Assembly: GCA_933207985.1 (NCBI GenBank)
Contig: OW240916.1
Span: forward strand, 83,714,997 to 83,778,996
Direction of reading: 5' to 3'
Length of the DNA stretch: 64,000 nt
Source: Pelobates cultripes
Lineage: Eukaryota > Chordata > Amphibia > Anura > Pelobatidae
Below the pieces are notes generated by a model. The model worked only from the letters and a program-made list of their open reading frames with translations, searched no databases and had not been told where the DNA came from. Positions 1 to 11,532 of the stretch are shown one piece after another (within the stretch, counting starts at the first letter, position 1; every line of letters starts with the position of its first letter). A program made the translations under genes and the position numbers.

Positions 1-350
1 ACAATAAAGTGAACTAATATACATTAACATACATTAATGTGCTGCTATTGATCTATAGGAATATTCCTTACTTTTATATACAGTAAAGTGCACATAAAGT
101 GAATATAAAGTGAACTGATGTGAAATTGTGTATGCTTAAAGCACTACTTTGAATCTTTAAAGAGATACTCATTCCTAATATATACAATAAAGTGCTAGCT
201 GTATGAATAGCACTAGTTAATAAGTGCTGAAAAAAGTGCTAAGTGCAAATGTATTATGTACAATAAAGTGAATAAGTGTGTTAAATACAATAAAGTGCCA
301 TCATTAATCTTTAAAGTGATACTGATTGCTATAATGTACATTAAAGTGCA
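1..350. repeat. Degenerate AATAAAGTG repeat cluster
   Basis: At least nine copies of a (A/T)(A/T)TAAAGTG core occur in 350 bp, for example at 3-11, 94-101, 105-112, 186-194, 262-270, 289-297, 311-318 and 341-348. Spacing is irregular, so this is a decayed short repeat rather than a clean satellite. It lies downstream of the Penelope-like ORF and may be part of that element's 3' tail. Positions 351-683 are AT-rich with no gene or clear element. Confidence 0.5.
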
Positions 351-683
351 TACTGTGTATATTATGTATATTAGAACCCTTATTTAGAAAGATTATTCCA
401 AGTGACACTAAGAGTTAAAAGTTACAATGTAGGTCATATATATAACTAAGTGAACCTCTATCATTGATAAACTTCAATGTACACATTTTATCAACATTTT
501 AGTAGATTTACACATAAAGATACATAAGTTATACTCCTAATTGAAAGTAGGTAATAAGCTATTAAGTTTCTAAGCTATGTAACCAATAAAGACAAATCCC
601 TTAAACCATGCTGCTAACTGTGGTAATTCATACTGTTAAAACATTTCTCTACTCAAGAATGCTTCAATTAATTTCAGCGTTAC

Positions 684-2576
684 TCAAATAAATGGGGCAT
701 ATGTTAACATTTCATTTAATCCCCGAGGCGCAACTGTATCCAGTTCATGAATCCAAAATGTTTCTCTCCGTAATAGAATATTTCCTCTGTTGCCACCCCT
801 TCTGGGTACTGGTATGTGGTCTATTGCTACAAATTTTAATGTAGCCAGAGGGTGTTTGTACTCCAAAAAGTGCTTAGCCACAGGCTTATCTGTGCTTCCA
901 TCCCTGATCGCGGTTCTAATATTCGACCTATGTCCCCTGATCCGTTCACACAATTGTGTTTCAGTCTTACCAATATAACATAAGCCGCAAGGACATGACA
1001 ACTTATATACAACAAACATAGATTTGCATGTAATCGTATATCTTATCTTGTAGCTCTTATTCTTGTGTGGATGAGTGAACGTCCGTGCTGGCACCATATG
1101 GCCACACGTCACGCATCCCAAACAACGAACACATCCACGCACTTGCAGGTTCTGTTGTTTGGTATAGCTTTCTACCGGATCGGTTTTCATTAGTATGTCT
1201 TTCAAGTTTCTATTCCTCCGAAAACATATCCTTGGAGGCTCTCTAAACTCGCTAGGTAAAGTGTGCTCAATTGATAGCATGTTCCAATTCTTTTTGACTA
1301 TATTCGAAACTTTATGCGCTTGATTGTGAAATGTAATGGGAAAGACCAACGCCGGCCTTTTAATAAGATCTCGGGGCTTGGTTGCTTTTTCATAAGCTTT
1401 TTCCAATGCTCTCTCTAAGATTCTTGACCCATATCCTCGTTCCAAAAATTTCTTTTGCATTTGCTTTAATTGTTGTTGTTTCACACTTTCATTCGAGTTG
1501 TTTCTCATGACTCTGAGAAACTGAGCCTGTGGAATAGAATTCTTTAAATTTCGCGGATGGGCACTTGTATAATGTAAAATCGTATTGCGATCTGTGGGTT
1601 TGGTATACAAACTAAATTCAACTTTATTATCAATTATTGAAAGTTCCACATCCAAAAAATGAACTTTTTCTGTACTGATATCAGCCGTCATACGTACTGG
1701 TGTAGGGAGCTGATTAATGGATTCCACCATCTGATAAGCCTGATATGTTGTACCCCTCCATAATATCAAGACATCATCGATGAAACGAAAATATTTTATG
1801 ATGTTTTGTCGATAAGGTTTAAGTATATATTCTTCCTCAAATACATACATATACGAATTCGCATACATAGGTGCCATAGGTGCGCCCATCGAAGTTCCAG
1901 ATTTTTGCATATACCATTGTTCTTCAAACCGGAAGTAGTTGTTTCTTAATACCACCTCTAATAACTCTAAGGTGTATTCGATAGGCGGCCCCTTGTATGT
2001 AGTTGAAGCACATAGCACTTGTCTCATAGCCTCTATACCATCTTCATGAGGGATGATGGTATAGAGGCTACTAACATCCATAGTAATCAAGACCGGATCC
2101 GGTGCATCTATATTAAGCTGTTTCAAGATTTCCAAAAGTGAGGGTGTATCCTTAATGCACGTATGCAGTTGCAAGACTGTTTCCTTAAATTGTGCATCCA
2201 GCCATTTCCCAATCGGTTCCAGGACTCCACCCACCGCCGATACTATGGGTCTTCCCGGTGGTTCAGTTTGATTTTTATGTATTTTAGGTATCGTGTACAT
2301 AATAGGCGTCCTAGGAAATTTTTGGACAAAGTATGCGTATAGGTTTTGATCTATATAATTTGCTCTCAAACCCATAATCAGTATCTCTTCTATCCTTGCT
2401 TGTACGATATTTGTTGGATCTCCTTCCAATTGTTTGTATATGTAATTTTTGTATTGAACTGATCCTGATGAAAGCCACGAGTGATGGCTGAAACGTTGAT
2501 GACTACAGATTTGTTTTAAGAATATTGGAATAAAGAAGAAATATATTTTTAACATTACTACAGACCGTGAGTGCAA
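684..2576 (-). CDS. Penelope-like element reverse transcriptase with GIY-YIG endonuclease (5'-truncated)
   Basis: This 630-residue open frame encodes a Penelope-like retroelement protein. RT signatures are PKIHK and PGRPIVS near residues 97-113, motif A around D167, GTSMGAPMAP at 227-236 and the catalytic FIDDV at 265-269. A NSIPQAQFLR-type thumb motif lies near 346-355. A Cys-rich linker (CVRCLGCVTCGH, 482-493) precedes a GIY-YIG nuclease fold at about 522-622, with CYIGKT, R545/R549 and a C-terminal RRETFWIHEL segment. The Cys linker suggests the Neptune lineage (inference). The first about 45 residues read through unrelated inverted terminal sequence, so the true N-terminus is missing. The frame has no internal stop after that. 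The element would prime at nicks or chromosome ends. It lies upstream of XPA exon 4, probably in intron 3. Confidence 0.9.
   Translation of the reverse strand: MHSRSVVMLKIYFFFIPIFLKQICSHQRFSHHSWLSSGSVQYKNYIYKQLEGDPTNIVQARIEEILIMGLRANYIDQNLYAYFVQKFPRTPIMYTIPKIHKNQTEPPGRPIVSAVGGVLEPIGKWLDAQFKETVLQLHTCIKDTPSLLEILKQLNIDAPDPVLITMDVSSLYTIIPHEDGIEAMRQVLCASTTYKGPPIEYTLELLEVVLRNNYFRFEEQWYMQKSGTSMGAPMAPMYANSYMYVFEEEYILKPYRQNIIKYFRFIDDVLILWRGTTYQAYQMVESINQLPTPVRMTADISTEKVHFLDVELSIIDNKVEFSLYTKPTDRNTILHYTSAHPRNLKNSIPQAQFLRVMRNNSNESVKQQQLKQMQKKFLERGYGSRILERALEKAYEKATKPRDLIKRPALVFPITFHNQAHKVSNIVKKNWNMLSIEHTLPSEFREPPRICFRRNRNLKDILMKTDPVESYTKQQNLQVRGCVRCLGCVTCGHMVPARTFTHPHKNKSYKIRYTITCKSMFVVYKLSCPCGLCYIGKTETQLCERIRGHRSNIRTAIRDGSTDKPVAKHFLEYKHPLATLKFVAIDHIPVPRRGGNRGNILLRRETFWIHELDTVAPRGLNEMLTYAPFI
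2465..2494 (+). ncRNA. Hammerhead-ribozyme-like core in Penelope terminal repeat (relic)
   Basis: A CTGATGA box (2465-2471) is followed by a short hairpin, AGCC (2473-2476) pairing with GGCT (2486-2489), and then GAAAC (2490-2494). This is the order of a hammerhead core, which Penelope-like terminal repeats are known to carry. There is one unpaired A beside the stem and the stem III/cleavage side is unclear, so it may be inactive. It is antisense to the adjacent RT frame, implying an inverted terminal-repeat piece at 2445-2600. Confidence 0.4.
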
Positions 2577-3857
2577 GCCTTATTTTTGGAATATTCTATA
2601 TTGTTTGGCTATGGCTATTATGCACCCGGCATTTTTTGAATTTTGCAAGTGTGTGTGCAGGGTACCAGTGCAAGTTATATATATGCCTGGAAGAAGTTAT
2701 CAATAAAGTTGATATTCCTTGCCAAATGAAAAAGATGGCCCTTAGAATTAAACGGAAGGAGACAACGCATAATAAGCTATGGAACAACTGTGTTTTGGCA
2801 AAGACCTCTGCCTTTTGCATACTCAGTAATGGGAAAACAAAATTATACTTTTCAACATACTTTTACTGAATGGGACATATCAAGTGTAAGGGAATGCCAG
2901 TCCTACTAATCAGGCCTTAGATATCTGCCTAAATTGGTTGATGAAGACAAGTGTAGTATGACAATCCCAGATATCTCCAGTTACCTTTCTTCCCCCTCCT
3001 TTGTTCTTTTTTCACATCTCGGACGGGCTCGCCTGCCAAACATTTTTTGTCTCTTAGTCTCTGTGTTACTTCTTAAACGTAATAATATTAATGTATAACA
3101 TGTATTAGATCGAATATGTATATGTATACATGTTACCTATCTGCAGGTACAAATCCATTGTGGACCCGACTTTAAACAGCTTGTGTTGAAATGTTTCAAA
3201 CTGCGTTTCCTGAATAGTCGTTTATTGCATTTTTTAAAATTCTATTTGTAAAACTTCAATAAAAATTGAAACATAAATAAAATCTAGTATCATATTTTCA
3301 GGTCCATTTTTGGACAAAAATGTGAAATTCACATTAACCCCTTAAGGACACATGACGAAAATATTCCATCATGATTTCCTTTTATTTCTGAAGTTGTGTC
3401 CTTGTCTGTGCTTTTACCTGTACATCTACCAGACGGTCAGGGATGCAAGCATTATAACTCCAGGATGTGTTGCCTTGTTCAGTTCCCCAAGCCAATTTAT
3501 GCAACTTTAAAAATATATAACTCTTTATTAACGCTATCTTTCATTTTTTTTCTATCTATACATTTTGCCATAAGTAAATGTTTATTTCAGGAGTTTTATT
3601 TATATTTATCATGCAGTCAATCGGAAGTGGCTAGGATAAAAAGGGTGCACTAGGCTTGTAGGGACAACTTTCAGTGCATGATAAGGGTGGCATTCACTCA
3701 CTGTTTCTCGGTGCAGCCGTTATCTGAAAGTGGCACAAGGCAATTCTACCACATTAGTCCCTCGTTCACTTGACACTAGCACTATGTTTTTAAATGACTG
3801 TAAATTATGTAATATGTGTGTTTAATAAATGTCTCTTGCTCATTGACTCCTGTTTAG
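2577..3857 (+). other. XPA intron 3 (3' part)
   Basis: This is AT-rich noncoding sequence before the XPA exon 4 acceptor. No XPA exon 3 is visible here, so exons 1-3 lie left of the window. A TTAA-starting repeat end (TTAACCCCTTAAGGACAC) is at about 3333-3350; its partner end is not seen. No other gene was recognised. Confidence 0.5.
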
Positions 3858-4023
3858 AGACAGCGAAGAAAAACACAAACTTGTGACACGAACTGAAGCA
3901 AAACAGGAGTACCTCCTTAAAGATTGTGATATTGATAAGCGAGAACCTGTCCTGAAATACATTTTGAGAAAAAACCCTCACAATTCTCATTGGGGTGACA
4001 TGAAACTTTACCTAAAAACACAG
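3858..4023 (+). CDS. XPA: XPA exon 4 (DNA repair protein, DNA-binding domain part)
   Basis: XPA scaffolds nucleotide-excision repair in the nucleus, binding damaged DNA junctions and RPA, ERCC1 and TFIIH. This 166-bp exon is preceded by a pyrimidine/TTTAG acceptor and followed by a GTATGG donor. The first base completes a codon split after position 2, giving R-DSEEKHKL, and the exon runs through [19 protein letters not shown] and [17 protein letters not shown]. This is the C-terminal half of the minimal DNA-binding domain, after the zinc finger. The length equals the vertebrate exon 4 as I recall it, and the next exon continues with [10 protein letters not shown], as in other vertebrates. No frame damage is seen, so the gene looks functional. 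Confidence 0.95.
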
Positions 4024-5879
4024 GTATGGCTACGCAACCATCAAAGATAGAAGGGCTACCTGTCTGTGCGCTCAATTTTTGTTCATAAATCTATCATATA
4101 ACTAGAGATTGCATTTGTGAGAAAGTAGGAATTTTGATAGGGTGCATTCAAATTGCCTCAGTTGTTGGGTGAAAGCAAGGTAAATTATGGGAGAAGGGAA
4201 ATGTAATGGGTAAAGCCATGGAGCTGGCAAAGCTTCAGGAGGCTACTAGCATTATGTACTTGTGGAGAGACGAACCATCAGACCTCATCTCACTGTCAAA
4301 TATTTACATTTAAAACATACACTTTAGAAGTTTATAATGGCCCCTTATGTCTTTTTGTCATATCGGATACAAATATACAAGGTAAGAGCTTACAAAATTG
4401 AAGTATATTTTACAAATGTATCATTTTGTCTAATTAGTTTCATCTCTTGCAGTTTTGTGTAGTAAACAACGATCACCCAAGCTAAGATAAATTACAATGT
4501 AATTTATTTTACAGCATTCATAAAAAAAGATAAGTTTTTTGCCCTCAGTCCTTTGCCAGCATTAGTGTTTCGGTTAAAAAAAATAAAAATAAAAAAGTCT
4601 ATCTATTTTTTTAATATTTATATTTCTTTATTACAAGAACAAGTGATGGGTAACTTTTTACTGGTATACAAGTTTAGTCCTTTTAATTTATAACCGTACA
4701 ATATAGAAAGTTCAAAAGAGTCAATACATTCAAATTGTTATTCGTTGGGTTATTATTAGACCATTGAATGTTTTACATGAGTATAGTGAAAAATCCTTTC
4801 ATACATCAATCAAACAAAAAATAAAAATGGGGATAGGGGGGATTTCCCTTCTGGGTTGCGAAGACTAGGGGGAACGCTAGGGTACTGGAAATTTGTCCAC
4901 GGATTCCAAATTTCATTTTACCATTCAAATTCCCCATTTGATGCGTAAAAGCCATGTTCCATTCTATAGTGGAATTCTATTTGATTGTGTATATCCTGCC
5001 AATTCGGTGGCCTTATTGTTTTCCATTGCCTTGCTATACATATCTTAGTGGCCATAATGTACAATTAAATTTTTCTGTAGTTTATTACTGGTAGCAAGAT
5101 CAATATTAAATAAAAAACATTTCTGGAGAGATAGTATAGATATCTGGAAACAGATTTTTAAGATTATATAGACTTGTTTTTAATGGATTCAACAATGTGC
5201 ACTCCCACCAAATATGATAGATGTTACCTACTTCTGATAAACATCTCCAGCATAGATTTTAGTTTAGGTTAGAAATTCTATGCATTCTTTGGGGAACCAT
5301 ATACCAACGGGAGTGGATTTAGAAATAAGTTCCATACTATTTAATTGATCTCAATATCTGCCCTTTTTTCCTTGAATGTGATACAAAATCTTCAGAAATG
5401 TGATTTGGGGAGATAATTCTGGATAATATGAAGCTTTTTAATCTAAAATAAGTAAACATTTCGTTACTCGATAATCCACTTTGAGTCTGTAGTTGTGTAA
5501 AGAGAATTATCCTATCCTGATAAACTATATCCGCTGGGTAAATTAGACCCTTCTGGATCCATGAGGTAAGATTTAAATCGAGAATTTAATATTGCAGTAC
5601 CTCTAAAGGTGTCTTTAAAAGCAGGGTATTAATAATACCCATTTTTCTCTTTATTTTGTTTATAGTAAAGAGCCCATTATAATGGGATTAGAAAATTTAT
5701 AGTGATTAGTATGACTTTTATCGATCTATATGATTTTTGAGAGAGAATATGGAACCAGGTGGTATCAAAATAGGCTGGAATAGAACAAGATAGTACATGT
5801 GTAAGCATGTCTAGACAGGTCTAGAAAATATACCTCTCCCTTTTTTTTGTGTAGAGTAAGAATTTTATTTGAAATTCTA

Positions 5880-6503
5880 GGCTTCCGTCCCATCCATATA
5901 AACTTAGAGACATTTTTTTGATATTTATGAAGTATGGTTTGATTAACTCTAAGGGGGATTTATCTTGGCAAATAGAGAAGTTTTGGTATTATGTAAGCAT
6001 TTATTAAGTTGATTCTTCTTAGCCACGATATTTCTAATCCCTTTTTTATTCAATAGTTCTTTTATTAATTCCAACTGGTCTGAATGATTTTGTTCGAGTA
6101 GAGCTTTAAAGTCAAAACTCAGTTTGATGCCCAGATAATCTATGAAGTTGTTGTTCCAATTACAATACTTACTCGTCCATTTCTCCCTTTTGTATCCATG
6201 CTGTCAGAATCTGTGTTTTATGCAAGTTAATTTTATAGTTAGTGTATATACTATACTGGTTAATGAGTATCAAAGCCAATGGGTCCGCGAGGGAGAGGAG
6301 CACGTCGTCAGCAAAGCAGGTTATCTTGTGTTCCACAGGGCCAACCGGGACTTCCCTAACGTGTGTTGATTTCCTCATCATTATGGCCAATGGTTCAATC
6401 GTTAATATATACAACAGTGGTGCACCCCTTCTAGTGCCATTGCAGATGGGAAAGCTATCTGATTTATAATTAGGACCTTTGCACTAGGATTTGAATAAAG
6501 ATT
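5880..6503 (-). pseudogene. L1 ORF2 fragment: RT palm and thumb
   Basis: The minus-strand reading begins at the solo-LTR junction with LYSNPSAKV, shifts frame, and continues with SDSFPICNGTRRGAPLLYIL, then ITCFADDVLLSL (catalytic FADD) and YKINLHKTQ, which are L1 RT motifs B, C and D. Beyond a stop, YLGIKL and a degraded segment, equivalent to the thumb region, run down to about 5880. Multiple stops make it noncoding. Positions 4575-5880 are further decayed ORF2 tail and 3' UTR. Confidence 0.85.
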
Positions 6504-7536
6504 TGTGAAGAAAATAAACTTTTGTTCGGTATTTTCTTCTTTAATTCATGACTTTCTGCTGTATTTCGTTATTTTGGATTTATTGGTTCAGTAGATTAAA
6601 CTAACGAACACCGACCACCCTCCTGGCTCATTATCTTCAAAAGGAACCGTCTATTAAGCGCTCTCTGGGCAGCCGCCGTTTGTATAGCTGAATGCCACGT
6701 GGAAGATAACACGGCGGCCATCTTGTTTTCACGAAAGGAGGCATCAGGACTTGGTCGTCGAGTGTCTGGAAATAAAATCGGACACTCAACTTACCGAACA
6801 CCGCTGAAACATATGAACGCCTGCTTCCTTTTGTTGCCGAACAGCTAGGAGAGTGCCATTCGGTAGTTTGATTCATACGAACATTGGGAACAATAGCTCC
6901 TATGCGCCAGGAGGCTCCATTCATGCCTTTATTTGTTTTTATGCTGTTTTCTGAATTGACTGACCGCACACACTGAATTCGTGGAACTGTTTTGGGCAGG
7001 AGCCTTGTGTGCGGTCAGGGAACTAAGACTTCCACACTTTTTGAGAACCCCTGAACCGATCTGGGTGAAATTTGAATATGTTGGTCTCCCAGATTGGGGC
7101 TATCAGGGGACATTTGTGGGGATACCTTGTGTATAAGGTGGTGTTCCAAGTTTTGGGGAAATTGTGTGCCCTCTTCCTGGAGATAATTGGGTTATTCCTT
7201 AGCTTATCTCATTGTCTCCCAAGCAGAGGAAGGGAGGGTTTTACTGTAATTCTGTGTTATGATTGGTTGTTCCTTTTATTTATTGTGGGAGGTCCTCTTG
7301 CACGAGGATTTCCATAAAAGCCAGGGTGGCATCAATAAAACATTATTCCTGTTGTACCCTTCATGAAGTCTAGGCTCATGCTTGGGTAACCTTTTATTTG
7401 CTGGGTAGATTGATCTTGGAAGCTGCATTCATCTACACTGTTGCTCTACACCCTGACTGCAACTATAATCACTTATACGCAGCTATTGGGAAAGGAATAG
7501 AAGAACTCCGTACCATAACCTCTGAGGTTCTTAACA
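6504..7536 (+). mobile_element. Solo LTR (1,033 bp) inserted in the L1
   Basis: It begins TGTGAAG and ends CTTAACA, near-perfect inverted ends with TG...CA termini. It is flanked by a 5-bp direct repeat AGATT (6499-6503 and 7537-7541). A TATA-like ATAAAAG is near 7312 and AATAAA near 7333, so it reads left to right. No internal gag/pol remains, consistent with LTR-LTR recombination. It shares a GAACTGTTTTGGG block and general layout with the LTR at 39659-40609, so the two are probably distant relatives. Superfamily (ERV or Ty3) is not determined. Confidence 0.85.
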
Positions 7537-8330
7537 AGATTCATTATATTGTTCTTAAAAGTTCCAATTATGTTATTTTTCTCAAGAACCTGCTCGAGGA
7601 AGTTCCAGCTGACCCTGTCGAAAGGCTTCTCGGCATCTAAGGCTAATAATACTAAGCTAATTGTTGTGCATTTAATCTGTGTAAAGGGTTGGATATGCGA
7701 CGATTGTTATCAGACGTACTCCTTCCCCTCACAAACCCTGACTGGTCAAAATGAATTATACTAGGTATAACAAGGCTCAATCGGTCGGCCAGAATTTTAG
7801 AGTATATTTTTATATCAACATTTATAAGTGATATAGGTCTATAATTAGAAGTTACGGATGGATCTTTGCCAGGTGTTAGTATCAGGACCAGTGTGGCTTG
7901 TAACGGCTCTCGTGGTATTGTTTCATTATTAGATATTTCAATAAACGTTTTCCATAATAGAGGGGAAACTACATTATCACATTTTTGTATAGAAGAGGGC
8001 AGTAAAGCCATCTGGGCCAGGTGCCTTGTCCATATTTAGTTTTTTTTTTTTTACTGGATTCTATAATCTCAGATAATGAAAGGGGAGTATTCAACAAATC
8101 TAATTTAGATTGGGTAATCTTTGGGAGATTAAGTCGTTCTAGAAGTTCAGCTGTAACTTGTGGTGATTTTCCAAATTATATAAAGATTTATAATATTATC
8201 AGAATGTTTTAGCTACATCTTTTGGAATTAAATATGTAGTGCCATCTACCAAGATCTGTTTTATTATCTTACTTTTTGAATTATATTGCAATCTTTTAGT
8301 TAATTATTTACGTCATATAGATTTATGTGT
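7537..8330 (-). pseudogene. L1 ORF2 fragment: connector and RT fingers
   Basis: On the minus strand, 8330 to 7537 reads a connector (about LIPKDVAKTF), then LNTPLSLSEIIESS, NMDKAPGPDGFTALFY, LILTPGKDPSVTSNYRPISL and SGFVRGRSTSDN, ending with a motif-A-like DAEKPFDRVSWNFLE at about 7600. These are the standard L1 RT fingers and palm A. One or more frameshifts and stops interrupt it. The reading stops at the LTR target site and resumes at 6503. Confidence 0.85.
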
Positions 8331-8339
8331 AAGGGGTTG

Positions 8340-8548
8340 TTCTGGAGAAGGGATTTCTTCATCTGACTGGTCAGATATCTGTGCTCCTTCAAGTTCCTTT
8401 GAATCAGTGTTCAAGGATCTTCGCTGATTCAACTGGATAGATGAGCTGGTCTTAGGTGAGTAGTAAGTGGGAATTCATTTATTTTTTTCGGACTGGGCAA
8501 TTCTATCTTTTTCTCTGTCTTTCTTTCTTTATCCTTCTTTGGACCCAT
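8340..8548 (-). pseudogene. L1 ORF1 N-terminal fragment
   Basis: The minus-strand ATG at 8548 opens a lysine-rich reading that begins MGPKKDKERKTEKKIELPS. It continues after a stop/frameshift into an acidic stretch (SKELEGAQISDQSDEEIPSP), which is typical of the disordered N-terminus of L1 ORF1p. The coiled coil and RRM are missing because the copy jumps into ORF2 near 8330. Confidence 0.65.
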
Positions 8549-10158
8549 TGTGGATGTTTAGAAAGGAGAGAAGATATTTTTCCAAGAAAAAAAGCTCTTT
8601 TAAGTCCACAAATACGATTTTTCCTTTCTTCTTTAGTTATCTTTACCTCACCCTTTCTCAGGTTGGAAGATTGCAATGTTGAAAAAGTGTTACATCTTGA
8701 TGTCTGCTGTTAGATATTTCAGTTAGGGTTTTATCAATTCAGTTCATTTAAAAATGCCAGGGTGTTGTCAGACTTAGACAGGCTTAGACACGCCCAGGTA
8801 TAGAATTAGTAATCAAGCGGAAATAATATGCTCCATAAATTATAGTCTGCATATTAATTCCAAGGTGAAAAAAAAATACAATGTACCCTGCAAAAATGTA
8901 GACAGTATATAGTATCCGTATAAATTCCGTGTAGGTGTAGGATCCTTCTATGAAAAAATATACAAAAAATACACAAAGACCTGTGTATTACATGGAGGAA
9001 GGCTGTCCTGATGCCAATCTCAGGCAATGCAATAATGCCACTGTCCCAGTCTCAGGTAATGCAGTAAGGAGCAAGAATTTAAGAAATATGTGAGATTTTT
9101 AGTAATTTACAGGTCTACTCACTATATTGCTATGATGCCACACTCAAGCTCCCCAAGAATACTCAGTAGCTGGTCTGAGGTTATTAGACGGTATGTAACC
9201 TCGACTTGAAGCTTGCCTCTTCTACCTATGAGATGTAGCTAAATTTCTCTAGGGGCCGCCCGTCGTCGGTCCAAATTCAGATTCTTAAACCTATTTCCTT
9301 GCTCCAGCAAATAGTTCTTTTCTCTCGTGGATCTTCCTCTCTCTCACAGTATGGTGTATTATGTCGTATCATGCACCAATAGGCAGGACCAAGTGTCTTA
9401 ACCACGAAGCAGGTCTAATCCCAAACAATATCTTTCAAGAATGTCTGCTTTATCCTGGCGATGTAAAACTTCCTTATCGCAGTAGCAATATCTCTGGCAA
9501 GCAGTGAAGCGTGGCACCGTTCTCCCAGTAAAAACAGAACCTCCTTCACACGGAGTCCAAACACCATTACAGATAAGAACCTGCGGCGAGCGTGCGTACA
9601 TACGTCACGTCATACCCCCCTTACGTAAAAAAAGGCAAAATTTTTAAAGAGACAAAAAAGGGTTATTCTTATGAACCCCTCACACTTATTAACTTTTAGT
9701 ATGCTATTGGTGCGGTGGGTAGCAGCACTGTATCATGGTTGTGTAATGAAATGATACACAGGTTTGTAAAAATGTTGAAATACAGAAATTGATGATGGAG
9801 TGATAAGTGTAAATAAAGTGTATGCAAAGCAGTCTAAAGCTGTTCCACCACTAGTCTGTGTAGTAACATCAACAATTAATAAAAAGCTTAATTTGATGAA
9901 ATATGGGTTATGCATAATGGCTCCAAAGTGATGTGCCCCAGACAAGCAAATAACAACTCTGTTATCCACCATAGGAATCATTGAGCAGAGATAGGAGTAT
10001 ATCTAGTTATATGTCCTTATTCATTTTCAAACCATAAGGGTTCAGATAACAGTCAGGTAGGCTGTTTAAGATAAGCAAATCTGAGAGCTCAATGGGGATA
10101 AAGCCAAAGGAGCTCCTTTTGTGTCCTTTTCATTTTCAGGGACTGAGGACTGGTGTTC

Positions 10159-10197
10159 TGGTTGGTTGATAAATTATGAAATTTATTCAACCAACCA
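10159..10197. repeat. Short palindrome with 17-bp arms
   Basis: TGGTTGGTTGATAAATT is followed by a 3-nt spacer and its near-exact inverse complement ending CAACCAACCA. Weaker pairing (GGACT...AGTCC) extends outward on both sides. It may be the centre of a MITE whose outer ends are lost. Confidence 0.5.
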
Positions 10198-10747
10198 AAA
10201 CAGCAGTCCACGACCCTAGCAATTACCTTGTAACATTGAGCCATGCCAAGGAGCCTCTTGGTCTAGCCAGGATAAAGTATGAAAGCTGTGCGTGGAATCT
10301 TGTCCTAACCAAAAAAAGAGAATTCATTCAGATTATAAAGCCGAGATAAATCAGGAGAAAAAGTAAATTCCCAGATATTTTAGTTTGGTTTTGTAGGGTA
10401 AACGTGAAGTGACACCATACTTTATGTAAAATAGCCTGAAATTTTAATCAAAACAAATTTGGACTTATTAATATTCCTAATGCCTTTTTTAAGCAAACCA
10501 CTTTGACTATAAAACATTTGACAATGAATCATATTTTTATATGCAAAAATGTGGTTGTATTATTATAATAGTTATCCATTAACAAAGTGTGACCTGCCCA
10601 GCACCTCATGGAAAAAAGAACACTTAACTGACCACTGAAATCACCCAGACCACTTCATCTCAATGGAGTGGACTGGGTGCAGTGGCCTTTAAGTTTTAAC
10701 CCTGCAATGTAAAACACTAGCATGTAGCAGATGCAACCAGTGCAGTG

Positions 10748-10915
10748 CAGTGGTTCCCAAACCAGTACTCAAGGCAACCTTACCAGTTTAGGATTTAGGG
10801 ATTACCCAGTTTTCTAAGGAGTTTCTTTTTCCCTGAAAACACCTTAGACACAACTGTGAAATCCCTAAATCCTGGACTAATAGGGGTGCATTGAAAGCTG
10901 GTTTGGAAACCACTG
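10748..10915. mobile_element. hAT-like MITE with CAGTGGTTCCCAAACC ends
   Basis: The left end CAGTGGTTCCCAAACC is mirrored by GGTTTGGAAACCACTG on the right, and an inner pair GGATTTAGGGATT / AATCCCTAAATCC-like also matches. Length is 168 bp with no coding. The 8-bp flanks do not match, so the target duplication is lost or the ends are slightly misplaced. Confidence 0.6.
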
Positions 10916-11532
10916 CTTTAATGTATGTCTTCATGACAGCCACTAAAGGGGCTTTAAAGCTGAATTATCAAGTCAGACTTAGTTATACAGTTAAATGCTG
11001 CACAAGCCTTTCAACGCTTCCCTTTTGAAGAAGCATTGAATTGGCGGAGATCAAGGAGGTCAGGCGGCTGTAGTGAGACCAGCACAACGAGAGATTGAAG
11101 GTAAGTAAAATGTTGTATTCTTAACATTATAGTGTTGATTTAAGGATAATTGCTGTGCCTGGCTTATCTTCCAAAATCCGTGTTCACCTGTTGATGTCGT
11201 GGATAATATTACATTAATGGTAATCAACAGATTAACAAAGAGAAAGTAAACGTTTTTCCCTTACCCAAATCAAGGATCTGCATTGTTATGTTTGTGATAT
11301 GTCTGCTGCCCCTTCAGAAAACATCATATTATGATAGTCCGTTATTTTCCTTTTGATGCATCTGTGCTGTAACCAAAAATGTAAGGTGTAGCCATATGCA
11401 TTCATCGATTTGTTTAACAGTGAATCGATTCATCTTTATAATTTTGGCACAGAATATAAATAATTTGCTTGTCAAATGAATCAATAAATGCACATGTCTA
11501 TGGAGGAGCCTGGGCAAGTAAAGAATTAAAAA

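Larger units (their letters stand above)
4560..9630 (-). mobile_element. Decayed L1-type LINE, interrupted by a solo LTR
   Basis: Read on the minus strand there is a GC-richer 5' leader (about 9630 to 8550), an ORF1 start, ORF2 reverse-transcriptase fragments, and a 3' UTR ending in an AATAAAG/A-rich tail near 4575. ORF1 jumps directly to the ORF2 connector region at about 8320-8340, so the endonuclease and most of ORF1 are deleted. Many stops and frameshifts show it is old. The solo LTR at 6504-7536 splits the RT domain, with the RT reading continuing correctly on either side. It lies antisense to XPA in intron 4. Confidence 0.85.
9631..11532 (+). other. XPA intron 4, mostly unclassified sequence
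   Basis: No coding exon is recognised. It holds a small perfect-arm hairpin (10159-10197) and a degenerate TTAA-type MITE (about 10624 to 10960; CCCAGACCACTTC palindrome near its left end) with a hAT-like MITE inside it. Confidence 0.5.
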
